64,000 nucleotides of DNA, taken from positions 31,141,723 to 31,205,722 of the forward strand of contig CM067318.1 of NCBI GenBank assembly GCA_034231615.1, written 5' to 3'. Origin of the DNA: Meghimatium bilineatum (taxonomy: Eukaryota > Mollusca > Gastropoda > Stylommatophora > Philomycidae). The first letter of the stretch is position 1, and every line of letters starts with the position of its first letter. The notes beneath the pieces are model-generated. The model did no database searches. It saw only the letters and a program-made list of their open reading frames with translations, and was not told where the DNA came from. Position numbers and translations under genes: made by a program. Of the stretch, positions 35,210 through 48,461 are shown piece by piece.

Positions 35210-35364
35210 CATCTTCAGCGTTCATTCTCAAACTCCCGCTGGATCTCCCTTGTAACAGGACCATGGTCCTACTAGATTTCCAGCAGGATGTAGTCCAAAG
35301 AATGGAAATGCGTTGTGTCGCCGTTTTATTTGCGCCAATGGCCCGACACATCAGTCTTTGTCGG
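35210..35364 (-). mobile_element. SINE-like family B with 13-bp target duplication
   Basis: Nearly identical to 26307-26456, with the intact palindrome ggaccatggtcc. tattcattagttt is duplicated at 35197-35209 and 35365-35377. Confidence 0.88.
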
Positions 35365-35559
35365 TATTCATTAGTTTGATCTAGAAGATTGTGCTAGTTA
35401 ATTTGATTAGGAAAACTTACTCAATGAAATCTTCACTTGTTGAGTATGTGCATTTGAGCTGAAATTTTCATGAGCATACTCATTGTTTCAGTGTTGATGA
35501 CTGTATAAGTCTTGGAAGCAACATATGTTATAGCCCACTGCTCATTGTGAACAGAGGTT

Positions 35560-36430
35560 ACTATTTCTTCTGTACCTGGTCGGGGTTATTTCTGTGGTAG
35601 AGTATGCATCGACAATTCTGACTCTCAACCAGAAACAGACTGAAAGATTGTGTAAGATCCAGAATGAGGCAATGAGTATTATACTTGGATGCACAAGAGA
35701 CACTTCAATACGAACCATGAGATTCTTACATGACTGTTCAACTACAGAGTGCAGAATCTAGTTTTACCAAGCACACACCTACCGTCAATTATCGCTGACA
35801 ATGATACCCACTGCATTCTGAAATCCAGAAGGTGAAAGGTAGTAGACTAAAGAGAGGAAAGTCGTGGTTAGAGGAAGGGGCATGCTGAGAACATAATACA
35901 GAGGGTGTGCATGTTGAAAATGTGGTACCTGGTGTGAAATGGGTACGTGCATGTAGATTGTCAGACTTTTTCTTTCAAGCAATAGTATTCCTATATAGAG
36001 AATGAAAAGAGTGGTGCCATATTGCTTTAAAGTCTGAGGTGCAGTCATTGATCCAGGGAAGATAACATGGATGGTTCAGATGCTAGACACAGTGCTTTGG
36101 CCTTCACAACTCATTGTGTAGGGAAGATGCTAGACACAGTGCTTTGGCCTTCACAACTCATTGTGTAGGGAAGACCATCAAGAAAGAGAATGGTGCTTTT
36201 GCTGTGACTACATAAAGCGTGATTGGAGATTATGGCAGTGACCAAGGCCCTGAACTGAGCATACAGAGGGCAACTCATGTCTGCATCCTCAGTGACTCAA
36301 GCATGATCAGAAAGATACAAGTAGGCTGCTTCATGAATTGTGGCTTGAAGCAGTTGATAGATAAAAATTGGAATGTGTCATTCATTTTTGTGGCTGGTTA
36401 TGGGGTTTTTCAGGGCTAGTTGAGTGGTTT
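35560..36430 (+). mobile_element. LINE family W fragment (RT end plus RNase H)
   Basis: VVEYASTILTLNQKQTERLC, KIQNEAMSIILGCTRDTSIR near 35590-35725 is the RT thumb. HVCILSDSSMIRKIQVGCF and VSFIFVAGYGVFQG at 36270-36418 are RNase H. A 48-bp segment (gatgctagacacagtgcttt...) is duplicated in tandem at 36077-36172. Confidence 0.75.
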
Positions 36431-37930
36431 CTTGTCACCATTGGCTGACTGTGGGATTGTTCAAGGCTAGTTAGGTGGTTTCTTGTCACCATTGGCTAGA
36501 CAGCTTCTTATGCTTTCCCTCTCAATAACCAACATGAGTTATGTGATTTATGCAAGGGAGCATAAAGTATGTTGTACCATTTAGGCCTAGCACATATGCT
36601 TTTGGCATTCTATTAATTCAGCTGAGCTTCCCTAGCTTATGAAGGGTATGTATCAAATTTGTGCCATATACCACCAACTGTGCCCTTAGACTTTGCAAGT
36701 CACAACATGTTCCTGGATGGCAGTTTCTGAGGAAATGGTAAGCAGGGATTTGGACTTTACTTCATCTATCTCTTATGGGGTGTTCTACTACCAGTAAACT
36801 TCTTTTGTAATCAGACAGGCAATTGCCCCAGTGCCCTCAGAACTGAACACTTCTTCGTCTGTGTACTTTGTTCTGGTATAGGAAAATCACGACAACAACA
36901 GAAATGTACCAGGGTTGGATTTTCCTCTTGGTCAAATGTTTGAAATGTTTCAAATGTTAGAGCTTGAATACATAATTTTCTATGGACTGGGATTATTTGG
37001 TTTCCTACTTTCTGCTTTGCTGCCACTTTATGATTCAAGAAGATATCTAGAATTTCATTCTTTAGCATAAACACTGCTTTCATTTTTACTTCCATATATC
37101 TTTTTCTCAATTGTACTTGCACATGGTGCTGGCCTCTAGCTCTATTATACTTTTGGGATTTACTCAATAAACTAGTTTTACTTGTCCGGAGACTCACAGT
37201 TCTCACTTTGGCTTTGGGAGCTTTGGATCATGTTAGCCCATAACGGACATAATAGGCCAGCCGCTATCTTATACTCAACAATAAGTGAGACTGCTGTAAA
37301 ACTTTTCTTGATAAAGACAATGTTGAAACTTTCTTGTATGCTATTATTTGTATTATTTTTTTATACCTATGCCCTATAGTCTGATAGTTTGTGCGTTCAT
37401 TGTAAGGCTAATCGACATTGTTGTTTATGTAAGCACTATTTTACACTATACTCTGACAGTGTTTTGGCTATTAGTTGAGGAGTACTATTCAGAGATATTG
37501 TTTGTCTTGTGCTGTTGATTCTGATGTTGAGTCTGTTGACCCAGACTCAATCCATAAAGTTTTAGACAGATCACTTCACACAAGCTTTGAAATGATGTTT
37601 TCACATGTACCACAAGAAGATGCTTCTGGTCCATTGCTGATCCAGTGATCCATGGGCTCATGCACTTTGACTCAATGCCATTGTGTGATATATGCATGTG
37701 TTTAAGAACTGTTATTTTGTTCCATGTAAGGTGTTCCATTTATCTGGCCCTGGAGGGGAGGTGTTTTTAGGATCTCTGTTATCTGATAACCCTGGGATCT
37801 CTGATAACCCTAGATAGACAGCTGAGCACTTAAGGGAATTTTATGCTATGATGTTAAATTATAACTGAATTAACTTTTAACTGTGTTGCCTTGTTTTATA
37901 ATAGTATAGTCATAACTCTTGTTGTTTTCA
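36430..37930. other. Unannotated intron sequence with an unexplained minus-strand frame
   Basis: 36811-37206 on the minus strand is open for 131 codons, from RTVSLRTSKTSLLSK to RDFPIPEQSTQTKKCSVLRA. It is the longest open frame here not explained by a repeat. I recognise no domain and no splice context; it is probably chance or an unknown repeat. Confidence 0.4.
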
Positions 37931-37931
37931 G

Positions 37932-38027
37932 CTGAGGAAGAACAGAGACATTGGAAGATCAATGGAGGATCAATGCAGATTACTTTCTACAAATTATCCA
38001 TTGATTTCTATCCATTTCATCCTGCTG
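37932..38027 (+). CDS. BLTP3: BLTP3 exon f
   Basis: Two bases complete an Ala codon, then 31 codons and one base. INGGSMQITFYKLSIDFYPF, then HPAG, matches human ISGGAMQLSFTQLTIDYYPYHKAG, a groove strand followed by the invariant FYP(F/Y)H motif. The acceptor is gttgttttcag and the donor gtaagt, both strong. The following intron, 18.9 kb, is the longest in the window and holds most of its minisatellites and a dead mariner. Confidence 0.92.
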
Positions 38028-39219
38028 GTAAGTCTGCATGTTTATTGAAGCCACTTTTCATTGATGCTGTTTTTTTTTATTGTGTATATTCTTTATGTAG
38101 ATTACTCTTGAGCCATTATTTGAAGAGAGCAGCATACTACACCTGCATCATATCTAGAATGTTCTAGAAGGTTACTAAGAAGTTTGTGTAGCTGATAACA
38201 CAAAAATATAACACAGTAATTGTAAAAACATACTAAAAGCATGTAGATATGTGTATACATATTATATCAAAAAGTATGGAGATATTACAATAAAATAAAA
38301 TACTACTGCTACGAGAAGATAATTGAAGAAATGATAATAAAGAATAAGAATATAAGTTAATGTTTCAGTCAATTACTTTCATCCGAAACAATAACAATAC
38401 AATAATAATAATAATATATGAAAAACATAAAAAATGTTACTTGAAATAATACTTTTGTAATAACATTTTAACAACATTTGTAATTACTGGTAGTTTGTAA
38501 TCATCTGTTATTATTGTATTGTTATTCAATAATTTTAATAATGTGTTGGATTTCCTGTTGTGAAACGTCTGCAGTCTAGTCTATTTGCAATATTATTCTA
38601 TTGTGCGTTCTTTATTTTTTTTCTAAATGAAGACCTATTGATCAAAATGTTGATTATGCCTGTTGTGTAAGCTGTTAACTAGGTACTTGTTACTAAATTG
38701 TCCTTCTTGAGGATGTGTCTGGTCCACATGGTGTGGTAGGGTATAAACAGGGAAACGATCATTACAGTAAAGGAAATTAAGAATAAATATGTAAATATTG
38801 TTTAGAACCTCTTGTACTCTCATGACTGCTAATTCTAAAAATAATGGTGGCCATGATAAGAACCATTAATTTATGGCCCTTAAAAGGACCTTTATCGTTA
38901 TAATGGCGACCAATACTGCGCAATTGCTTGAATTATAGTAGTGAAAGAGTCTTTTTGTCTGATTTTGCTTGACTATTTCCACATAGTAGAACTTGATATA
39001 TTAATTCTTTCAACCATTATGATTTTTATAATATTAACCAGTGATTAACAAAGTTTTATATGTATTTTGCTAAGTAAAATGTACTTCTGATCATGAGATA
39101 CACTCATATCAACCACAGACGCTAGTCAGATTTGGCTATATCAGCGTTAAAAATATTCCATCAAAATAGTGGAGTGTGTGTTTCTAGTAATCCAGCCACC
39201 ATGACCTAAAGAGTTTAGG

Positions 39220-39220
<1 letters not shown>

Positions 39221-39280
<60 letters not shown>
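39221..39280. repeat. (AT)n microsatellite
   Basis: Sixty bases of alternating AT. Open frames across it (IYIYIY) are meaningless. Confidence 0.97.
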
Positions 39281-39283
<3 letters not shown>

Positions 39284-39599
39284 AAGACAAAAAAGAAATT
39301 AGAACATAAGACCACCTTCTCAACAAAAAAAACACATGTAATGGGCAGTAGTGTCAAATCATTAACAACTTTGCATGTTACCTCATGTATGTTATTATGG
39401 GAAAACTAGTGTTAAATAAACAAATATGACACTAAGTGTCAAACTTTGATCTTGTTGTAATGATCCTGTGGACCAGACCCATTCTCAAGCAGGATAATTT
39501 AGTGACTAAGTACTGTTTAATATATTTGTGTGTGTGTTGCTATATTTTGTCAACCTTAAAACATGTTACTAGTTTCTTTCTTATTACCTGTCAGTAAGC

Positions 39600-39822
39600 A
39601 GTTTTACTGTAATCCTGCCTATTATTGATTTACAGCTTTGCTGCAATATCTGCTCCTGTCTGCCTGGTAAATCCAACTTCAGCATGACTTGTGCGCAAGT
39701 AGACCAATGGGATGGGATAACCCCTAAACCAGTCCAAAATCTCCATAGTTGTCTTTTACAAAATGAAAAGCAGGTCACAGTATTGCTATTATTTGCTATC
39801 CCCATATTGGCCATGGCAACAC
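39600..39822 (-). mobile_element. SINE-like family A, old copy lacking the tail
   Basis: + strand tttacagctttgctgcaata, tccaacttcagcatgact, gatgggataacccctaaa, then gtcttttacaaaatgaaa and ccatggcaacacc keep the order of family A; the 3' end is lost. Confidence 0.6.
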
Positions 39823-39980
39823 CTAATCAAACATTAAGTAATAATAATTGTATGGCAGTAACATAAAAATATAATGAGAAGGTGATGTGTCTTAGAGAAA
39901 AATGTAGGGTTACCCCTGAGGCAGTTAGGTTGTCACCATCGACAATGTAAGACTTATGGGGTAAATTGAGAAGTGTCCAT

Positions 39981-40089
39981 CTAAAATGATGCATTTGACT
40001 TTTCCTGTGATTTTCATTGGCTGTCGGCACATTGTATACAGTGACCAATGAAAATCATGGGGAAAAGTCAAATGCGTGATTTTAGAATG
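39981..40089. repeat. Foldback (inverted-repeat) element, copy 2
   Basis: Arms ctaaaatgatgcatttgact, tttcctgtgattttcattgg and the complement starting at about 40045; loop about 24 bp. Probably a non-autonomous DNA element, but no target duplication was resolved. Confidence 0.8.
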
Positions 40090-40099
40090 ATGACCCTGT

Positions 40100-41495
40100 T
40101 AACCTGTAACGGCCAGCAAGGTGTGTATAATTGATGAAAGACACAATGTGAGCCTAAAATAGTTACATGATGATGTAGAGTTATGTCCCAATATTGCAGT
40201 CTCCCTCGAACAGGCTGTATCACTTTATGTTCATTTGTATTTAGAATTCTCTTTTACTAGAGGATGAAACCATTTTATGTTGAGATAGAGGGTGAGATTA
40301 GCTCTGTCATTACTGCACTTGATTATCCAATAATAGTTTTCTTTTTGTGTGATCCTATCTTGGTAAATACCTGTCACTAGAAATATCAATTTTTTGGTAA
40401 TGTGAAACATCATTTTAACCCATTTTGTGGTGTGGTTTTGTTTTTTTGTTTGTGCTTACATTCACTTGTCTAATTTCACTGCAGATTTGTCTTTAGTGGG
40501 TCAAGTATTATAAAAATGTATGACAGAAATTGTTTGTTTTTCTTCACAGAAATAGATGGAAGTAAGAAACTTGAGACAAGACTGTCTGTGTTTACTTTCT
40601 TAGGTTTCCTCTTAGTAGTGTTACATGTAGCCATCATATAATATAAAGCTTCTTATGTATATTTTATGTTATGGAAACCTCCTGTGTTTCAACTACATAA
40701 TCTCATCACTGGTTTCTTTATTCTATTATGTATGTTTGGCTATATTTTTTCCCTCACCATATATTTTTGATTATTTTATTTTAGATAGATTTCAAGTAGG
40801 TTTTTTTATATGTTTTCTTGGGGTTTTTTTTTTAGTTTTGCTTAGAGTGTCTAATCCCAAACTATAGTAACAGTTGACAGTTGCTAAAAGATGTGTGGCA
40901 GAAACTAGGTTTTGTGTTTAGTATTTCTGATTCTGAAGTAGTTAGAGGGTAATATTACCTGAATTATGAAAAAGAAGAAAAAAAGAGAAACTCAAATTTG
41001 TAAGTACATTTTTGCATGCACTCGTTTGCCTGCTCAGTTTCTTTCAAAAACATGCAAAGAACGATATTGCTATTTGAGTGCATGGCTTGTTAGCTCATCA
41101 GTTACTAATCTGAGGATGTGTCCAGGTAAATAATCATTCACAAATATAAGGGAGTGGCTAGGTCCGTAATAATTTGCCAATATAAGCCTGTGAACTTCTT
41201 GTAAAATGGTATGGGATGACAGTTGTTATTTCTGCTTATCGATAAGGGAAGTTTCACAGAGGGGATAGGCAACACAGAGTAAAACTCTGTTCACCGAATC
41301 ACTGCCATTGGAATATCATTTGACATAATTATGGATTGCATCTTTTTTATGCTGATGTCTCCGATGTGGCATGCCCACAACGCTAACGGATTATGAGCTT
41401 CATTATTATATAAACCTATGGCCAGGTATTTCATCAAATGTTAATTGAAAGGTTAAATTAGGCCAACAATAAATAAGGCTCTGTTATTCTCAATG
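40100..41495. other. Unannotated intron sequence
   Basis: AT-rich, T-rich tracts near 40740-40840, no gene or repeat recognised. A family C fragment (tagtttgccattgctttctg) begins at about 41498. Confidence 0.5.
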
Positions 41496-41635
41496 AGTTT
41501 GTTGGCATTGTATACACCTCAGTAGTTTGCCATTGCTTTCTGGCTGGTTCTGGTTGCTTATCAGTTACCATATTTGATGCACCTTCAGCCCAATATGGGG
41601 CCTTTCCATTTCTCATCTTCAAAGCCGTTAGTCTA

Positions 41636-42919
41636 CGAGGGGTGGTCGAAAAGTTTTGTACTTCGCTAAGAAATTATAAAGACATGAGGGATTGCTGTGT
41701 ATCATTTTAAAGACACACTATTGGTTGACAATTCCCGCCCATTCATGGTTTGTGGGGTCAGCTCATGAAAGAGAAATTGGTGGGAAACTAGTTCAGTTGT
41801 GTATATTGCTGCGTCAGGGATAAAATGGAGTCTCGTAGCATAATCAAATTCCTGCACTTGCAGGCTAAATCTGCAAAAGAAATTCATTATGAGATATTTG
41901 CCGTTATAATGATGTATGTCCTTCATATGATACTGTGAGCATTGGAAAAATCACTTTCAAATGAGACACGTCAGTGTTCAAGATGAGCCGAACAGCAGCA
42001 GGCCGTCCACTGCAGATGATGCAAGCAACATTGCAAGCGTGGAAGCCCTAGGGCTCTCAAACAGGCGCATTACCATCAAGAAAATAATGGCTGAATTGGG
42101 ACTAAGTCATGGAAACATGTTGAAGATTTGCATGAGCAACTTCATATGTCAACGGTGCCTCTGCCAGATGGGTTCTCAAACCATTCCAAAAGGAGTGTCA
42201 AGTCAAAGCATCCACAAAGATGTTGGATATTTGCAATGCTGATGAAGATGATTTTTTTCATAGAATGGTTTATTTTGAACAAATGCTGGGTACATCTCTA
42301 TGACCCCGAGACACACAAAAAAATATAGAGTGAACAATGAAAACAATCATATTTGCCACCACTAAAGCTGGCAAATATGGTTCCCTGTATGGGAAAAGTC
42401 ATGCTCACCATATTTTTGGATTGTCCTGGAGTAATACTCACCGATTACCTTCCTCATGGCCATACTATCAACTCAACATACTACCAAAGCCTTCTCAAGA
42501 AATTACTAGAAGAAATTAAGTGCAAAAGACACTGAATGCTGTCCAGAGGCATTTGTCTGCTTCAGGACAATGCACTAGCTCATGCAGCTCATGACTCCAT
42601 TTTCTTTGTCCAGCAAGGTGTGTATACAATCATGGCCCATCCACCTTACACACTTGACTTAGCACTGAGTGACTTGTGCAAACATGAAGAATCTGCTTCA
42701 TGAGCGTCATTTTTCTGACATACAGGTCTTGATTACTGAAGTGGAGATATGGTTCCAAGTTCAAGAGGAGGTGTTCTACAATCAAGGCATTAGGAAGGCG
42801 AAGAAGAGATAGAAGTGCATCACCTTGAGGGATGAATACATAGAGATGGACTCACCAATTTTCAGGTTATTGTCTTGATTCCTTCGCACTAAAGTGCAAA
42901 ACTTTTCAACCACACCTCG
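41636..42919 (+). mobile_element. Full-length but decayed mariner element
   Basis: Imperfect inverted ends: cgaggggtggtcgaaaagtt at 41636 and its complement near 42889-42919 (reads cgaggtgtggttgaaaagtt on the minus strand). TA precedes the left end; the right one has mutated to TT. The size, 1284 bp, is normal for mariner. Transposase remnants lie on the + strand from an ATG at 41825 (MESRSIIKFLHLQAKSAKEI), through the helix-turn-helix linker (SSRPSTADDASN at about 41990), to LLQDNALAHAAH near 42560 and a PPYTLDLALSD remnant near 42640. Several stops and frameshifts interrupt it. It is not the same lineage as the element at 696-1581. Confidence 0.9.
41825..42800 (+). pseudogene. Mariner transposase pseudogene
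   Basis: The reading frame of the transposase in the 41.6-kb mariner is recognisable in three frames with stops between the DNA-binding and catalytic parts. In the second and third catalytic motifs the Asp is kept in QDNALAH, and the third motif is LDLALSDL. No functional product is expected. Confidence 0.85.
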
Positions 42920-43077
42920 TTTAATATGATCTTCTGCCTTCTCCACCAACAGTTGTGTGTACAGTAAAGGAGGATGTCCCCTTGCTAGTAGCCTCACATG
43001 TAGCTCAGTCAAAGTTGTTGCTCCAGGGAGTATCGTTGCTGAATTTTATCATGCCATTGGAACTTTGGCATTTGAAA

Positions 43078-43400
43078 TTAAATGTTATAGAAATGTCCTG
43101 AGGATATAATGGACAGAAAGAACCAACACAGATGTCCACAAAGACAAGAACATAGAAGAACTTTCTCCTCAAACCTATCAAAAAACACAAGCTAACATAT
43201 TTTGGACATTAAAAAAAAGACACAATGGTTTAGAAAGATTAGTCATGGAGGGGAAAAGTTCCAGGAATGAGAACAAGACGCAGACCAAGACTATGATGGA
43301 CACAGGATATCGACAACCTTCTGAATATGACACTGGAAGAGTCCAGACAGCTTACACAGAACTGAGATGCTTACAGAGTGGTAGTGAGGACAACATTCTG
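43078..43400 (+). mobile_element. LINE reverse-transcriptase C-terminal fragment
   Basis: RTNTDVHKDKNIEELSPQTY, KRHNGLERLVMEGK, MMDTGYRQPSEYDTGRVQTA is the usual thumb-to-tail order (KRHNG-EKL-MEGK, RPRRRWTQDI) with frameshifts. It directly precedes the 37-bp minisatellite. Confidence 0.72.
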
Positions 43401-43479
43401 TAAAAGATATGCACATAGATAATAGAATTCATCAGCTGTCAATTGTAGAAGTAAGGCTGTGTACGTAGATTGTCAATAT

Positions 43480-44070
43480 AAGAGAATGACTATTTAGTAT
43501 ATACATTTTCAACATAAGGAAACGACTAGTTTGTTTATAAGTTGTGTATATAAGGAAGCGACTAGTTAGTGTATAAGTTGTCAATATAAGGGATATATAG
43601 ACGCATGAGTTTATTATAAGTTGTCAATATAATGGAGCTACTAGTTTATAAGTTGTGAGTATAAGGGAGCGACTTGTTAGTTTGTAAGTTGTCAATATAA
43701 GAAGCGGCACATTAGTTTATTATAAGTTGTGAATATATGGAAGAGACTAGTTGGTTTATAAGTTGTAAATATAAAGGAGAGACTAGCTAGTTTAGATGTT
43801 GTGAATATATGGAAGCGATTAGTTAGTTTATTAAGTTGTGAATATAAGGGGGAGAGATGCATTAGTTCATAAATTGTCAATATATAGGAGCAGCTAGTTA
43901 GTTCACTAACTTGTCAATATAAGAGAGAGACTAGTTAGTTTATAAGTTGTAAATATAAGGGAGTGACAAGTTAGTTTATACATTTTCAATATAAGGGAGC
44001 GACTAGTTTGTTTAGAAGTTATGAATATAAGGGAGCGACCAGTTAAGTTCTAAGTTGTCAATATAATAAA
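43480..44070 (+). repeat. Imperfect 35-40 bp minisatellite, about 15 copies
   Basis: Consensus agttagtttataagttgtca, atataagggagcgacta. Units are 10-20% diverged, so this array is older than those at 16.8, 20.5 and 23.3 kb. Confidence 0.9.
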
Positions 44071-44171
44071 ATGATGTTCTTAAATAGTTATTTTTTTGTC
44101 AATGCTAAGGCATAGCTAAGTATGTTTATCATTTACTAATTAGAAAAGCTCATCATTTGCCAGAATGTGGT

Positions 44172-44425
44172 CATCTTCATTCTCAATTCCTGCTAATTAG
44201 TAGTGTGTAGTCTGGATAATGGAATACATTGTGTTATTGTTTATAGCTTGGCTATAATATCTGCGTACTTTGGCCTAACACATTCAACTTCAGCATAGTT
44301 TTTGGATCGCTGTGACCTATGGGGTGTGACAGCCAACTGCACCCCGAAATTTTTCCTTAGTCACTTCTTACAGTGTACAAGACATCTCATAGCGTTGCTG
44401 ATCTTTACTTCTCATTCTGTTCCTG
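44172..44425 (-). mobile_element. SINE-like family A, diverged
   Basis: + strand cattctcaattcctgctaat, tagtctggataatggaatac, cctaacacattcaacttcag, tgtgacagccaactgcaccc, then tagtcacttcttacagtgta. It follows the 37-bp minisatellite of 43.5-44.07 kb. Confidence 0.7.
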
Positions 44426-45394
44426 GAACACAAGTGCTTAGCCATTTATTAATTATGTGGGTTTGGCAGTTCATCATTGATTACTGTGAGAACTCAGCCT
44501 GTCTAGGTAGTTTATTATTGACCATTATAGAAGGACATCGGGATTACATTTTTCATAATTTTCTTAATATCATATCAGGGTTTCTTTGGGCTTTGTATTT
44601 ATCAAGGATTTGTATTTATCATTCACCAATATCTGAATGTTTTCATGGTTAGTTAATTATTTGCCAAAATGATCATATAAATATGTAGTTAATGATAGGT
44701 CAAATTGCAAGGATTGCTGGGTAGTTCATCTTTTGTCAATATGAGAGTATTTGATAAATTAGCAATCTAGCTATTCTGTCAATATGTTCCATAATTATGC
44801 ATTATGGTCAGATCACCGGTCAACCCAATTGTAAATGAATATCTGAAAGTCTACATTCCCTCTAAAAATTATCATGTGAGCACAGAAAAGGTGGCAGTAT
44901 TGGGCACATAGAAATCTCCAAACACAGATCGCTCTTGAGATGGTACTTTAACATCCATTTTTTATGTTTGTAGGTGTTCTGGTTTTTGTTTGCAGAGTGC
45001 TAAATGTTTTGCACGTAGCCTTTCTGGTAACATGAATGGACATGCAGCTTAGATGGAAGATCGCTGACAGTTTATCCAAGGAATATCCTTGAGAATCCTG
45101 CTAGTTACATGAAGAAAATGATGTGCAATCTGCACATCAGTAAAGAAACCTGAATAAATCTACCTAAAGTAACTATTACAGTCAAATCTCATTATAATAA
45201 CTTGGTCCAGACTAAATAAATATATATGTAATAACAGAAATAATATACATACAGTATAAAGAATAAATTTAATTCTGAAATTTGAAAAGTGTTGTTACAT
45301 GGACAAATTTGGTGAAAACATATGCCATCTATAGAGATTCCACTATTATTGTTATGAGGCTATTATACAGAGAAATACAGTGTAAATCTAGGAT

Positions 45395-45622
45395 GACCAC
45401 GATACCAGATTCAATTTCCACTGACAGCTATGCATCTGAACCTTTGAGTAAGATGACAACATAATAAATAGAAATATTGCCTTATACAGTCACTACAGCC
45501 AAAACATGCTTCGCTGATTGCTACTTCCTGAATAGGATATGGTACCAGCTTTAACGTTCTTAGATTGTTCAGTGTATAGAAGATAGTGCACATAGATAGT
45601 GCTGATATGTGCACAGTAGTTG
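45395..45622 (-). repeat. Family C repeat, diverged
   Basis: Minus strand gtaccatatcctattcagga, agtagcaatcagcg, catgttttggctgtagtgac parallels the complement of 48490-48620 (tttacaggacatagctatca, ttgttggctgtggtgatttt). Confidence 0.55.
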
Positions 45623-45639
45623 TTTGTTATTTAGACATC

Positions 45640-46190
<551 letters not shown>

Positions 46191-46431
46191 TATTGATATT
46201 GGTTATTTAGGAGTAGTATTCATACATGACAGCCAGATGTTACCAGTGTCCAAAAGAACAAAAACACTGACCCATTATTTATGTCATAAGAGAACATTAT
46301 GGTGGGTTGTATGGGAATTTTCAAACCTTTCCTATAGTAAGTCAGATAAAAAATTATTCATAAATCTAGCAGGTGGTACTGCAAGTCAAGGAAAATAGGA
46401 AGACCTAGAAACACCTGAATAAAAGAGGTAA

Positions 46432-46708
46432 ATGTAAAGTAAAGTTAGCCCATAGCATTTAACTACCATAGGGTTGTGAGATATTAGCGATCTCACATTT
46501 CATAAGCTCTGCTATATGAGGACGGTAGCCACTTACTCTCCCTCGCAGTCTTTACTTCCCGGGGGGATCCGGACCCAATTCAGGCTGGGTTGACCCAGGA
46601 ATTGTTGAGATCTTGAGAAACATTTCCTTTATGTCTCAACTGGGGAATGAACCCAGAACTTCTCATGGGAAGCCGGTGCGCTAACCACTGCGGAACGCGA
46701 CTTCCTAA
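46432..46708 (-). mobile_element. tRNA-derived SINE
   Basis: Transcribed from the minus strand: gttccgcagtggttagcgca, ccggcttcccatgag, ctgggttcattccccagttg. Pol III-like boxes: A box tagcgcaccgg (complement of 46673-46683) and B box ggttcattccc (complement of 46643-46653), 19 nt apart, closer than in a usual tRNA. The body contains tcctgggtcaacccagcctg and the element ends near actttactttacatttac. It is the only repeat here with a clear tRNA head. It sits in short repeats of aaaacacctgaacaaaag (46395-46430 and 46720-46825). Confidence 0.78.
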
Positions 46709-46994
46709 ACCTAAAATCCTCCTGAACAAAAGGTGTAGAAATAGGGATGCGTAAAAACACTAGGACATGTGGTAGAAATAGGAATGTCAAAAACACCTGA
46801 ACAAAAGTGGTAGAAATAGATATAAGGAAGATTTAAGATACACAAAGAACTCAAATGGTTAGATAATGATAGAAAAAGATGGAAGTTATTTTCTAAAGAC
46901 CTCTGCACAGCAGGGAGTTAGAAGCTAAATGGATGGTTAATAAATAGTTTATTGATGCATGGACAGCACTTGTGTGTTGCCCAAATAGAATGCA

Positions 46995-47215
46995 AAGACT
47001 AGTGGCACTGTGGCCTGCCATGTATGACATAAGAGGTGATTTATGAGGTTTGGAGGGGTGTAGAGTTAGTTGTTCTATTCCCTAGCGGATCAAAGGGATC
47101 TAGAAACCATGCAGTAGTTAGATGTGTTGTGCTGAAAGGTGGAGATATAATAAATTATGTTCTCCAGATTACGACCTATTAATCTGTAGAAGTTTGAGAA
47201 CACATGCAGAAGAGT
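46995..47215 (+). mobile_element. SINE-like family A, diverged
   Basis: gccatgtatgacataagagg, gtgtagagttagttgttcta, tagatgtgttgtgctgaaag, then ttctccagattacgacctat and gaagtttgagaacacatgca. Confidence 0.65.
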
Positions 47216-47944
47216 TGCTTGAACAGAAGTTATCAATACAAAAAAGTTGATTATTAGTGAATACCATGTAGATATGCTGCTTTGCATGGCCGAGGGGCAC
47301 TATATAGACAATAAGTAAGACAATCAAGTAGTCCTGAATTAATTAAGATTTTTAAACCTCGGGTGTAGATAACGATGCTTCATTTATATTTCTGACGAAG
47401 CATATAAGTCTAGAGTGACCATATTTTTGTAAAGAAAGAAAAAAATTATTGATTTTAATTTTTTTTTTAATTTTTAAAGAATGACCAAACAGAGGACACA
47501 TTTCACTATTTTAATACATTTCTTAATATGTTTGATACCAAATACATAGAAATATAACATAATTATATTGTAACAAAATCATCATAATATGTAGCTGTGT
47601 CAGATTTTACCAATATTCTGTCAAGCATTAATTGTTTGCATGCATAACTTCCAGAAGGATCATTCTGTATTGCACCCCAAAAGAATTCCAAAAAATAGGT
47701 TTTTTTTCCCCAAACTCTATATAAATGAAATATTAGTATATATTGTATAAGGAATCCTTACAATATTACATGAAAAAGGAGCATATTTTGTCCATATTGC
47801 AAAAATATATGTGGATATTAAATTTTAAATGTTTAGTTCTAAACATACTCTTCACCTGACATTTTAAAAAGTTTTCAGTATTTTTTTTTACTTGCTACTA
47901 AATAGTAATGGAACTCAAAAATAGAAGATTTTTATAATTATAGT

Positions 47945-48113
47945 CTTTTTCTTCTTCATTGTTCATTCTCAAACTCCAGCTGGATCTCCCTTGTAGCAGG
48001 ACAATTGTCCTACTAGATTTAAAGCAGGATGTAGTCAAGAGAATGGAAATGCGTTGTGTCAGGTTTTTTTTTTTTTTGCGCTAATGGTCCGACACATCCG
48101 TCTTCTACGGAAT
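47945..48113 (-). mobile_element. SINE-like family B with target duplication
   Basis: Same order of parts; a run of 16 T lies in the middle. Target duplication ataattatagt (47934-47944) and ataattgtagt (48114-48124), one difference. Confidence 0.83.
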
Positions 48114-48461
48114 ATAATTGTAGTTAAGTGATATAAGTTAATGGATAGATTCAACAGTGAATTGGTTGTTGTCCTTTGTCCACTGACCTTCAATTATGGA
48201 GCGGCTTTCTTAAAATTTGCATGTGCCAGATATTTTAGCAATAAAATATTTGGAAAAACATTTCTGATTTTGTGTCAAAAGCCAGACAGAATGCATTTTT
48301 AAAGAAAAGTTGGCCTGACACAAAATTTAGATGCAATAACAGAATATGTTCTGCACAATCTGGACATATTGTCACCCTATATACATTGGACCCAGAAATG
48401 AATGCAACAGCTGTTAAAAGTAATTTTCCCAGAATACCGGTATATTTCAATTATTTAGTCC

